DNA of 41,011 nt from Pseudomonas sp. AFG_SD02_1510_Pfu_092 (lineage in GTDB: Bacteria; Pseudomonadota; Gammaproteobacteria; Pseudomonadales; Pseudomonadaceae), in NCBI RefSeq assembly GCF_003331055.1, contig NZ_PUQD01000050.1, forward strand, positions 1-41,011. The letters run 5' to 3'. The notes beneath the pieces were generated by a model. The model saw nothing but the letters and a program-made list of their open reading frames with translations, was not told the origin of the DNA and searched no databases. How positions within the stretch are numbered: the stretch's first letter is position 1; every line of letters begins with the position of its first letter. Shown piece by piece: positions 9,046 to 16,060 of this stretch. A program made the position numbers and the translations under genes.

Positions 9046-10257
9046 ATGAGTACCAGCTTCTGGAAATCCGGGCATGTGCCCACGTTGTTCGCCGCGTTCC
9101 TGTACTTCGATCTCAGCTTCATGGTGTGGTACCTGCTAGGCCCGCTGGCGGTGCAGATTGCCGCCGACCTGCAACTGAGTGCACAACAACGGGGCCTGAT
9201 GGTGGCGACGCCGATCCTGGCCGGGGCGATCCTGCGCTTTGCCATGGGCGTGCTGGTCGACCGCCTGTCACCGAAGACCGCCGGGCTGATCGGCCAGGTG
9301 GTGGTCATCGTCGCCCTCGCAGCCGCCTGGCACCTGGGCGTGCACAGCTATGAACAGGCGCTGCTGCTGGGCGTGTTCCTCGGCTTTGCCGGGGCCTCGT
9401 TCGCCGTGTCGCTGCCGCTGGCCTCGCAGTGGTACCCGCCACAGCACCAGGGCAAGGCCATGGGCATTGCCGGCGCGGGCAATTCCGGCACGGTGTTCGC
9501 CGCCCTGCTGGCCCCGGTGCTGGCCGCCGGCTTTGGCTGGAACAACGTCTTCGGTTTCGCCCTGATGCCGCTGTCGCTGGCCCTGGTGGTGTTCGCCCTG
9601 CTGGCGCGCAACGCCCCGCAGCGGCCCAGGCCGAAAGCCATGGCCGACTACCTCAAGGCGCTGGGCGACCGTGACAGCTGGTGGTTCATGTTCTTCTACA
9701 GCGTCACCTTCGGCGGCTTCATCGGCCTGGCCAGCGCCCTGCCCGGCTACTTCAGCGACCAGTACGGCCTGAGCCCGGTCACCGCCGGCTATTACACCGC
9801 CGCCTGCGTGTTCGCCGGTAGCCTGATGCGCCCGCTCGGCGGCGCCCTCGCCGACCGCTTCGGCGGCATCCGCACCCTGCTGGGCATGTACAGCGTGGCG
9901 GCCATCTGCATCGCCGCGGTCGGTTTCAACCTGCCCAGCGCTGCCGCGGCCCTGGCCCTGTTCGTCAGTGCCATGCTCGGCCTGGGCGCCGGCAATGGCG
10001 CAGTGTTCCAGCTGGTGCCGCAGCGCTTCCGCCAGGAGATCGGGGTCATGACCGGGCTGATCGGCATGGCCGGCGGCATCGGCGGCTTCCTGCTGGCCGC
10101 CGGCCTCGGCACCATCAAGCAACACACCGGGGACTACCAGCTGGGGCTGTGGCTGTTCGCCAGCCTGGGCCTGCTGGCCTGGTTCGGCCTGCACGGGGTG
10201 AAACAGCGCTGGCGCACCACTTGGGGCTCCGCCGCGGTGACGGCAGCGCGGGTCTGA
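9046..10257 (+). CDS. nasA: Nitrate/nitrite MFS transporter
   Basis: A 403-residue major facilitator protein of the NarK/NasA nitrate-nitrite porter type, about twelve hydrophobic helices. Family features are FAAFLYFDLSFMVWYLLGPL in helix 1, the nitrate-signature-like GFAGASFAVSLPLASQWYP with the following GKAMGIAGAGNSGTVFAAL, and a second signature-like GLGAGNGAVFQLVPQRF late in the protein. It imports nitrate for assimilation. ATG 9046 has GAGGT seven bases upstream; an in-frame TTG at 9022 lacks such a site. It is controlled by the leader just upstream. The next gene begins within ten bases of its stop, so they are co-transcribed. Confidence 0.93.
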   Translation: MSTSFWKSGHVPTLFAAFLYFDLSFMVWYLLGPLAVQIAADLQLSAQQRGLMVATPILAGAILRFAMGVLVDRLSPKTAGLIGQVVVIVALAAAWHLGVHSYEQALLLGVFLGFAGASFAVSLPLASQWYPPQHQGKAMGIAGAGNSGTVFAALLAPVLAAGFGWNNVFGFALMPLSLALVVFALLARNAPQRPRPKAMADYLKALGDRDSWWFMFFYSVTFGGFIGLASALPGYFSDQYGLSPVTAGYYTAACVFAGSLMRPLGGALADRFGGIRTLLGMYSVAAICIAAVGFNLPSAAAALALFVSAMLGLGAGNGAVFQLVPQRFRQEIGVMTGLIGMAGGIGGFLLAAGLGTIKQHTGDYQLGLWLFASLGLLAWFGLHGVKQRWRTTWGSAAVTAARV

Positions 10258-10266
10258 GGCATGTCG

Positions 10267-11937
10267 ATGAGCCTGCAACTGAGTTTCGCCCAAGCCAGCG
10301 CCACCGGGCCGCGCGCAGAAAACCAGGACGCCCTGCGCCTGGTGACCCCGGCGCCGGAGCTGGCCGCCAGCAAGGGCTACCTGTTCGCCCTGGCCGACGG
10401 CGTCAGCCAGTGCGCCGATGGCGGCCTGGCAGCGCGCGCCACCCTGCAGGCGCTGGCCCTGGACTACTACGCCACCCCTGCGACCTGGAGCGTACCCCAG
10501 GCTCTCGACCGCCTGCTGCTGGCGCAGAACCGCTGGCTGCGCGCCCAAGGCAGCGGCCAGCCGTTGCTGACCACCCTCAGCGCGCTGGTGTTGCGTGGCC
10601 GGCGCTTTACCCTGGCCCACGTTGGCGATTGCCGCGTGTACCGCTGGCACGCCGGGCGCCTGCAATGCCTGAGCGAAGACCATGTGTGGGACCAGCCCGG
10701 CATGCAGCATGTGCTCAAACGAGCGCTGGGCCTGGACCAGCACCTGCTGGTGGACTTCCTCGAAGGCGAGCTGCAGCCGGGCGAGCGCTACCTGCTGCTG
10801 AGCGACGGGGTATGGGCCAGCCTGGGCGATCAGCACATCCAGGCGGTGCTGCGCGAGCAGCCCGACCTGCAACTGGCCGTCGACACCCTGGTCGCCAGCG
10901 CGCACCTCAACGGCAGCCAGGACAACGCCAGCGCCTTGCTGGTGCAGGTCGAGCAGCTGGGCACCGCCAACCTCGGCGACACCCTGGCGCAACTGCAGCA
11001 ATGGCCGGTGCCCGGCCCGCTGCGTGAGGGCCAGGTCATCGATGGCTGGCAGGTCGAACGGTTGCTGTCGCACAGCCGCCAGTCGCTGCTGTACCGGGTG
11101 CGCGATGGCCAGGGTCAAGCCTGGCTGCTGAAGACCCTGCCCGCCGCGCGTGAACAGGAGCCGCGCGCAGCGCAAGGCCTGTTGCTGGAGGAGTGGTTCC
11201 TGCGCCGGGTTGCCGGCCGGCACTTCCCCGAACTGCATGCCGCCAGCCAGCGCCAGCACCTGTACTACGTGATGCGCGAATACCCCGGCCAGAGCCTGGC
11301 GGCGCTGCTGGCCGAGAGCGGCCCGCTGCCCCTGCCGCAGTGGCTGGAGCTGGCCCGGCAACTGCTATTGGCAGTCGGCGTGCTGCACCGGCGCAACCTG
11401 CTGCACCGCGACATCAAACCGGAGAACCTGCACCTGGGCAGTGACGGCCAGCTGCGCCTGCTGGACTTCGGCCTGGCCTATTGCCCGGGCCTGTCCGAGG
11501 ACCCGCAGCACGAGCTGCCCGGCACCCCTTCATACCTCGCCCCGGAAGCGTTCGACGGCCAACCGCCAGGCCCGCGTCAGGACCTGTATGCCGTTGGGGT
11601 GACCCTCTATCACCTGCTGACCGGGCACTACCCGTATGGCGAAGTGGAAGCCTTCCAGCGCCCGCGCTTCGGCCAGCCGGTCAACCCCGCGCGCTACCGC
11701 CCCGACCTGCCGGAATGGCTGCAGCACAACCTGCAGCAGGCGCTGGCGGTCGACCCGGCGCAGCGCTTCGAAACCGCCGAACACTGGTTGCTGCTGCTCG
11801 AACGCGGCGACCGCCAGGAGCTGCCCGGCCGGCCACGGCCGTTGCTCGAGCGCGAACCGTTGAAGGTCTGGCGCACCCTGGCGCTGCTGTCCTTGCTGAT
11901 CAACCTGATAGTGCTGCTTTGCCTGCTCAAGGGCTGA
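10267..11937 (+). CDS. PP2C phosphatase-Ser/Thr kinase fusion with membrane tail
   Basis: A 556-residue bifunctional signalling protein. The N-terminal PP2C domain (1-240) has metal-site residues in NQD (19-21), ADGVS (D44), GDCR (from 120), SDGVW (from 179) and DN (219-220). The Hanks-type kinase domain (about 258-515) has a weak glycine loop, a candidate lysine in LLKTLP (289), HRDIKPEN (from 380) and LDFGLA (D400). A C-terminal hydrophobic tail (about 537-556) should anchor it to the inner membrane. ATG 10267 is preferred over ATG 10261 because the only Shine-Dalgarno (GAGG, overlapping the nasA stop) is one base from the earlier ATG. The same gene neighbours nasA in P. aeruginosa, but its substrates are not known to me. 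Confidence 0.92.
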   Translation: MSLQLSFAQASATGPRAENQDALRLVTPAPELAASKGYLFALADGVSQCADGGLAARATLQALALDYYATPATWSVPQALDRLLLAQNRWLRAQGSGQPLLTTLSALVLRGRRFTLAHVGDCRVYRWHAGRLQCLSEDHVWDQPGMQHVLKRALGLDQHLLVDFLEGELQPGERYLLLSDGVWASLGDQHIQAVLREQPDLQLAVDTLVASAHLNGSQDNASALLVQVEQLGTANLGDTLAQLQQWPVPGPLREGQVIDGWQVERLLSHSRQSLLYRVRDGQGQAWLLKTLPAAREQEPRAAQGLLLEEWFLRRVAGRHFPELHAASQRQHLYYVMREYPGQSLAALLAESGPLPLPQWLELARQLLLAVGVLHRRNLLHRDIKPENLHLGSDGQLRLLDFGLAYCPGLSEDPQHELPGTPSYLAPEAFDGQPPGPRQDLYAVGVTLYHLLTGHYPYGEVEAFQRPRFGQPVNPARYRPDLPEWLQHNLQQALAVDPAQRFETAEHWLLLLERGDRQELPGRPRPLLEREPLKVWRTLALLSLLINLIVLLCLLKG

Positions 11938-11964
11938 AAGCGCCTTGCCGATGAGGAAACCCTG

Positions 11965-12705
11965 ATGAATGCAAAAGTCTGGCTGGTGGGTGCTGGCCCT
12001 GGTGACCCGGAACTGCTCACGCTCAAGGCCGTACGTGCCTTGCAGCAAGCTGCCGTGGTCATGCTCGACGACCTGGTCAACCCGGCGCTGCTGGTGCACT
12101 GCCCGCAGGCGCGGGTGATTGCCGTGGGCAAGCGTGGCGGCTGCCGCTCTACGCCACAGGCGTTCATTCAGCGCCTGATGCTGCGCCATGCCCGGCAAGG
12201 GCGTTGCGTGGTGCGGCTCAAGGGCGGCGACCCGTGCATCTTCGGCCGTGGCGGTGAAGAGGCGCTATGGCTGCAGGGGCATGGCATCGAGGTGGAAGTG
12301 GTCAACGGCATCACCGCCGGCCTGGCCGGCGCCACACAGTGCGGGATTTCCCTGACCTCCAGGGGCGTGAGCCGCGGCGTGACGCTGGTGACGGCACACA
12401 CCCAGGACGACAGCGAGCTGAACTGGGCAGCCTTGGCCCAGGGCGGGACGACCTTGGTGGTGTACATGGGCGTGGCGCGGCTGGAGCAGATTCGTCAGGG
12501 GTTGTTGACGGGTGGCATGGCGCCGGGGATGCCGGTGGCCATGATCGAAAATGCCTCGTTGCCGCAGCAGCGCGAGTGCAGAAGCGAGGTACGCAGAATG
12601 GTGGAAGATGCCCGGGGGTTTGGCTTGCGTAGCCCGGCGATACTGGTGATTGGTGAGGTGGTTGGGGGGCAGGTGGCTCGGGAATTGGTGGCGATTGCTG
12701 GATGA
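11965..12705 (+). CDS. cobA: Uroporphyrinogen-III C-methyltransferase
   Basis: A 246-residue SAM-dependent enzyme that methylates uroporphyrinogen III at C2 and C7 to precorrin-2, the branch point to siroheme and cobalamin. Motifs seen are VGAGPGDPELLTLKA (SAM loop, from about residue 8), VVRLKGGDPCIFGRGGEE and NGITAGLAGA. It is the single-domain form, without the CysG oxidase/ferrochelatase part. The ATG follows GAGGAAA. It lies 27 bases after the kinase gene, so it is probably in the nasA transcript. Siroheme is the cofactor of assimilatory nitrite reductase, which makes nitrate co-regulation sensible even though the reductase genes are not here. Confidence 0.95.
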   Translation: MNAKVWLVGAGPGDPELLTLKAVRALQQAAVVMLDDLVNPALLVHCPQARVIAVGKRGGCRSTPQAFIQRLMLRHARQGRCVVRLKGGDPCIFGRGGEEALWLQGHGIEVEVVNGITAGLAGATQCGISLTSRGVSRGVTLVTAHTQDDSELNWAALAQGGTTLVVYMGVARLEQIRQGLLTGGMAPGMPVAMIENASLPQQRECRSEVRRMVEDARGFGLRSPAILVIGEVVGGQVARELVAIAG

Positions 12706-12721
12706 TGCGCTGCCTGCGCCG

Positions 12722-12848
12722 GCCTTTGTGGGAGCGGCCTTGTGTCGCGAAAGGGCTGCACAGCAGCCCCGGCAATACCTGCGGCGAAGCTGAAAATCTA
12801 GGGCCGCTACGCGCCCCTTTCGCGACGCAAGGCCGCTCCCACAAGGGG
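12722..12848. repeat. Composite REP pair between cobA and oprF
   Basis: Two inverted REP units. The first, from 12723, starts TTTGTGGGAGCGGCC and is the inverse of the element at 8693-8784. The second ends CGCAAGGCCGCTCCCACAAG at about 12844. Together they form a long imperfect palindrome in a convergent intergenic space. Confidence 0.75.
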
Positions 12849-12874
12849 CACGCAAATCCAGGAAACGGGCAAAG

Positions 12875-12900
12875 AAAAACCCGGCCGAGGCCGGGTTTTT
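12875..12900. terminator. Bidirectional terminator, cobA/oprF
   Basis: Five A, then the stem CCCGGCC/GGCCGGG with a tiny loop, then five T. It works as an intrinsic terminator on both strands and lies 18 bases from the oprF stop, so it probably ends both the nas-cobA transcript and the oprF mRNA. Confidence 0.9.
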
Positions 12901-12918
12901 CATGAAGCTTCAAACCAA

Positions 12919-13956
12919 TTACTTGGCCTGGGCTTCTACCTGAGCTTCAACGCGACGGTTGACAGCGCGGCCTTCTTCGGTGGCGTTGTCGGCAACCGGA
13001 CGGGTTTCGCCGTAGCCAACCGAGTCAACACGGCTGGATTCTACGCCGTACTGCTGGGTCAGGACCTGCTTGACAGCGTTGGCACGACGCTCGGACAGCT
13101 TCTGGTTGTAAGCGTCTGGGCCGACGGAGTCAGTGTGACCTTCCACGGTGGTGGTGGTCTGTGGGTACTGCTTCATGAAGTCAGCCAGGTTCTTGATGTC
13201 GCCGTAGCTGTTTGGCTTGACGACCGACTTGTCGAAGTCGAACTTGACGTCCAGCTCAACGCGAACGACTTCGGCAACAGCCGGGCAGCCATCGGCGTCA
13301 ACGGTAACGTTGGCCGGGGTGTCAGGGCACTTGTCGACGTTGTCGCAAACGCCGTCGTTGTCGGAGTCGGAGCACACTTCGGCAACTGGAGCCGGAGCGA
13401 CTTCAGCCTGCTTCGGGCTACCGCCGAAGTTCAGACCAACACCAACGGTCGGGCCCCACTCGGTGTTGCCGTTGTCGATGTTGTACATGGCTTCTACGCC
13501 AGCACGGGCGAAGAACATGTCGGTGATGTACCACTTGGCGCCAGCGCCAACGTTGGCGAAGGTGGAGTGGTCGCGGCCGCTACGAGTGGCCTGGCCCAGG
13601 CTCTCGTGAGCGAAACCGGCGGAAACGTACGGACGCAGCGCGTCGCCCACGGTACCGAAGTGGTAGGTGGCGTCGAGCTTGGCCTTGGAACCTTTGATGT
13701 CTTTGTTGAAGACTTCGCCACGCGCGTTGTGGGTCTCGTTGTAGCCGAGGTCCAGGGAAACGTCGTCAGTCAGGAAGTAACCCAGGCGAACACCAGGATT
13801 GGTGCCGTCGTTCTTGAAGTTACGTTCGCTATCGTAGTACTGCTTGGTAACGTTGCCTTCGATCTCTACCGCGCCTTGGCCTTGAGCCAGAACGCCGAAC
13901 GAAGTAGCAGCGACGAGCGAGCCAATGGCCAAGCCCAAGGTGTTTTTCAATTTCAT
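12919..13956 (-). CDS. oprF: Major outer membrane porin OprF
   Basis: A 345-residue OmpA-family protein. A Sec signal peptide (about 1-24, cleaved after VLA) is followed by the N-terminal beta-barrel (to about 185). Next is a proline/alanine hinge, a calcium-loop-like segment DSDNDGVCDNVDKC with four cysteines, and a C-terminal OmpA-like peptidoglycan-binding domain. That domain contains TVEGHTDSVGPDAYNQKLS and RRANAVKQ. OprF gives structural anchorage of the outer membrane and non-specific slow pores. The ATG has GGGGA upstream. The 111-base gap to sigX contains an ECF-type promoter. The end of the gene is marked by the bidirectional terminator at 12875-12900. Confidence 0.97.
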   Translation of the reverse strand: MKLKNTLGLAIGSLVAATSFGVLAQGQGAVEIEGNVTKQYYDSERNFKNDGTNPGVRLGYFLTDDVSLDLGYNETHNARGEVFNKDIKGSKAKLDATYHFGTVGDALRPYVSAGFAHESLGQATRSGRDHSTFANVGAGAKWYITDMFFARAGVEAMYNIDNGNTEWGPTVGVGLNFGGSPKQAEVAPAPVAEVCSDSDNDGVCDNVDKCPDTPANVTVDADGCPAVAEVVRVELDVKFDFDKSVVKPNSYGDIKNLADFMKQYPQTTTTVEGHTDSVGPDAYNQKLSERRANAVKQVLTQQYGVESSRVDSVGYGETRPVADNATEEGRAVNRRVEAQVEAQAK

Positions 13957-14047
13957 CCGTTAAATCCCCATCTGGTGATAGTTAAGCAGTCCCACCACAA
14001 ACAAGGGGGACAACTCGACGGCAAGTCTAGCAGAACTCGCCGGTTCG

Positions 14048-14076
14048 TTAGAGATATTTGCACGCCACTAAGTTTC
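14048..14076 (-). promoter_or_regulatory. ECF-sigma type promoter of oprF
   Basis: On the minus strand GAAACTT (complement of 14070-14076) is followed after 17 bases by TCTAA (complement of 14048-14052). This resembles the sigma-E/AlgU/SigX class. The -35 overlaps the last sense codons and stop of sigX. The expected start is near 14040, giving an oprF leader of about 84 nt. SigX dependence of oprF is known in Pseudomonas; this exact placement is inference. Confidence 0.55.
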
Positions 14077-14658
14077 ATCGAGGCCGGCAAATTTCTCCCG
14101 AAGCTTGTCTAGCGCGCGCTTGTAGCGCATTTTCGTGGCGCTCAGGCCCATGTGCATGATGTCGGCAATTTCCTGAAATTCCAGCTCTGCGACAAAACGC
14201 AGCACCAGAATTTCCCGGTCGATCGGGTTCACATGAACCAGCCACTTGTCCAGCCCGCCTTTTTCTTCCGGCTTCGGGGCCTTGTCTTCGGACGCCTCTT
14301 CGACAGGGTCCAGGCTCAAGGCATCCATCAACCGGCGTTTACGACGCTCCTTGCGGTACTGGGTAATGCATTCGTTGTAGGTGATGCTATAGAGCCAGGT
14401 CTTGAACTTGGACTTGCCTTCGAAGTTCTTCAACCCGTACAGCACTTTCAACATGACTTCCTGACAGACATCGTCCGCGTCACGGTCGTTCCCCAGGTAA
14501 CGCGCACAGACGTTGAACAGGGTCCGCTGATAGCGCCGCATGAGCTCCTCATAGGCGCGGGTAACGTGGTATAGCTCCTCATGCGAACGCGCCACCAACT
14601 CTTCGTCGGTGAGCTCGCGGGGGTCATAACGCATGGGCGGCGAATGAACTTTATTCAA
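14068..14658 (-). CDS. sigX: ECF RNA polymerase sigma factor SigX
   Basis: A 196-residue ECF sigma factor. Region 2 (about 20-95) contains RTLFNVCARYLGNDRDADDV and KFKTWLYSITYNECI. A charged linker (about 105-130) precedes region 4 (about 135-190), with DREILVLRFVAELEFQEIAD and SATKMRYKRALDKLREKF. SigX controls oprF and membrane/cell-envelope and fatty-acid genes in pseudomonads. No anti-sigma gene lies beside it, as usual for SigX. The start is TTG 14658, chosen because MNKVHS resembles the known SigX N-terminus; ATG 14634 is the alternative. It follows cmpX, a mechanosensitive channel thought to influence SigX activity. Confidence 0.95.
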   Translation of the reverse strand: MNKVHSPPMRYDPRELTDEELVARSHEELYHVTRAYEELMRRYQRTLFNVCARYLGNDRDADDVCQEVMLKVLYGLKNFEGKSKFKTWLYSITYNECITQYRKERRKRRLMDALSLDPVEEASEDKAPKPEEKGGLDKWLVHVNPIDREILVLRFVAELEFQEIADIMHMGLSATKMRYKRALDKLREKFAGLDET

Positions 14659-14688
14659 AACGGATCTGGCCGACAGTCAGGTCAATGT

Positions 14689-14722
14689 CGCCGCGCGACC
14701 CCGTGGGTCGATTTTCGCGGCG
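14689..14722 (-). other. Stem-loop between cmpX and sigX
   Basis: The outer stem CGCCGCG/CGCGGCG (14689-14695 with 14716-14722) encloses an inner stem CGACCC/GGGTCG (14696-14701 with 14705-14710), with a 5-base bulge on one side. There is no U-tract. It may reduce read-through or affect mRNA stability between the two genes. Confidence 0.45.
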
Positions 14723-14746
14723 GCATACATTAACAGCTTTGTGCGG

Positions 14747-15571
14747 TTAGCGGCTATTGACTCGCTGTTCAAGCAGCTCGCGGTTGGACAGCGACACCAG
14801 TTCGCCATCATCGGTCAGCAGTGTGGTCTTGACCGTACCGATTTCCTCGATCTGCCCTTCGACCTCTCCAATCCGCACCTGCTGGCCCACCTGGAACAGC
14901 TCGCGCACGTAGATGCCGGCGAGGATCTGCCCGGCGATTTCGCGGCTGCCCAGGCCCATGGCCAGCGCAACGGCCAGACCAACGGTAATCAGCCCGATCA
15001 CGATCACATGGTTCAGCAGGTCGGTTTTCACTTCCAGCTGGCTGATCGCCACCGAGATGCTGATGATGATCACCAGGCCCTGGGTGATACGCCCCAGCCC
15101 GGCCGAGTATTCCAGGCCGATGCCTTCGGCAGCGCCGCGCACCAGGCCGTTGGCCACCTGCGCCAGCAGCACGCCGGCCAGCAGCACCAGGGCTGCGCCG
15201 AACACTTTTGGCAGGTACAAGGCGAGCATGTCGAGGGTGGCCGACACCCGTTCCAGGCCCAGCGATTCGGCGGCCGAAACCAGGAAGATGAGCAGTACGA
15301 ACCAATAGACGATCTTGCCGACCAGGGTCGAGATCGGTACCTGGATGCCGACCCGGCCGAGCATCTTGGTCAGGCCGGTGCCGGCCATCAGGCGGTCCAG
15401 GCCGAACTTGGCCAGCAGTTTGGACAGCAGCGTGTCGAGCAGCTTGGCCACCACGAAACCGAGCAGCACCACCACCAGCGCGCCGAACAGGTTGGGGATG
15501 AAGTTCGCTACCTTGGTCCAAAGGGCAGTCATCGCGGTGACCAGGCTCTGGGTCCAGAGATCGAGTTCCAT
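14747..15571 (-). CDS. cmpX: MscS-family mechanosensitive channel CmpX
   Basis: A 274-residue inner-membrane protein. An N-terminal conserved TM-helix repeat region (VANFIPNLFGALVVVLLGF, then IVYWFVLLIFLVSA) leads to further hydrophobic segments and a C-terminal MscS-like beta domain. That domain includes REIAGQILAGIYVRELFQVG and GEVEGQIEEIGTVKTTL. Its Pseudomonas orthologue CmpX affects SigX and c-di-GMP-related phenotypes. ATG 15571 is chosen; an in-frame TTG at 15577 would overlap the crfX stop and lies only four bases from the AAGG. The gene begins two bases after the crfX TGA, suggesting coupled translation. Confidence 0.9.
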   Translation of the reverse strand: MELDLWTQSLVTAMTALWTKVANFIPNLFGALVVVLLGFVVAKLLDTLLSKLLAKFGLDRLMAGTGLTKMLGRVGIQVPISTLVGKIVYWFVLLIFLVSAAESLGLERVSATLDMLALYLPKVFGAALVLLAGVLLAQVANGLVRGAAEGIGLEYSAGLGRITQGLVIIISISVAISQLEVKTDLLNHVIVIGLITVGLAVALAMGLGSREIAGQILAGIYVRELFQVGQQVRIGEVEGQIEEIGTVKTTLLTDDGELVSLSNRELLEQRVNSR

Positions 15572-15573
15572 AT

Positions 15574-15846
15574 TCAATCGGCCTTATCTGCTTTGCTGCC
15601 GCTGGCAGCGTTGCGGGAAGAGTGTCGACGCACCGGCGCGACATGCGCCGAGCCATTGTTCACGGCGATCAGCAGCGCCTGGCTCCAGCGGCCAAGCAGG
15701 CTGAACAGATCACCCGCACCAACCTGGCGGTTGGCGGTTTTCAGCACGCGGCCCAGGCAAGCGGCGTCGTCCCGGTCGTCCCGGTCGTTGCCGGAGGGAG
15801 ACGCCTTGAGCAGGTCGCGCAGGGATTCTTCAAACGGATCGTGCAT
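15574..15846 (-). CDS. crfX: CrfX, small SigX-cluster protein
   Basis: A 90-residue polar protein with no membrane helix except a mildly hydrophobic stretch (about 46-60, FSLLGRWSQALLIAVNNG). It has an acidic patch DRDDRDD and a basic, serine-rich C-terminus. Its position between cmaX and cmpX is that of crfX in other pseudomonads, and I name it on synteny and general similarity. Molecular function is not established. ATG 15846 has GAGG seven bases upstream; a GTG two codons earlier is less likely. It is probably the first gene of the crfX-cmpX(-sigX) transcript, because the cmaX side is separated by a long palindrome. Confidence 0.8.
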   Translation of the reverse strand: MHDPFEESLRDLLKASPSGNDRDDRDDAACLGRVLKTANRQVGAGDLFSLLGRWSQALLIAVNNGSAHVAPVRRHSSRNAASGSKADKAD

Positions 15847-15893
15847 GTGCACCTCGCGCAGTGTCAGTCAGAGACGAGACGGCCGGGCGATGG

Positions 15894-15922
15894 GTCACAC
15901 ATCGCATTGGGACGAGTGTTTC
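15894..15922 (-). promoter_or_regulatory. Possible ECF-type promoter of crfX
   Basis: On the minus strand GAAACA (complement of 15917-15922) and TGTGA (complement of 15894-15898) are 18 bases apart. The -35 core GAAAC fits AlgU/SigX-like sigma factors, but the -10 is only partly like TCTGA. It is placed about 50-75 bases before the crfX ATG. Confidence 0.3.
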
Positions 15923-15939
15923 AAAATGAATGGCGCTTG

Positions 15940-16049
15940 CCTGCACCGGCCCTATCGCCGGCAAGCCAGCTCCCACAGGGGTATCACAATCCCTGGAACC
16001 TGTGGTGTACCTGTGGGAGCTGGCTTGCCGGCGATAGGGCCGGTGCAGG
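15940..16049. repeat. Perfect 40-bp inverted REP pair
   Basis: Arms 15940-15979 and 16010-16049 are exact reverse complements, separated by 30 bases. Each arm carries CCTATCGCCGGCAAGCCAGC plus CTCCCACAGG, a distinct REP subtype from the others here. It fills the space between cmaX and crfX and would form a very strong hairpin in RNA from either strand. Confidence 0.9.
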
Positions 16050-16060
16050 TCAATGAGCAT

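Noticed and set aside
9268..11361. A 697-codon minus-strand frame across nasA and the kinase fusion
   Set aside because: It spans two real plus-strand genes and has Gln/Gly/Ala antisense composition and no start signal.
13957..14047. SigX-type promoter with a CGTC -10 in the oprF leader
   Set aside because: A CGTC exists, but the nearest AAC-type -35 is about 22 bases away, too far; the GAAACTT/TCTAA pair upstream fits better.
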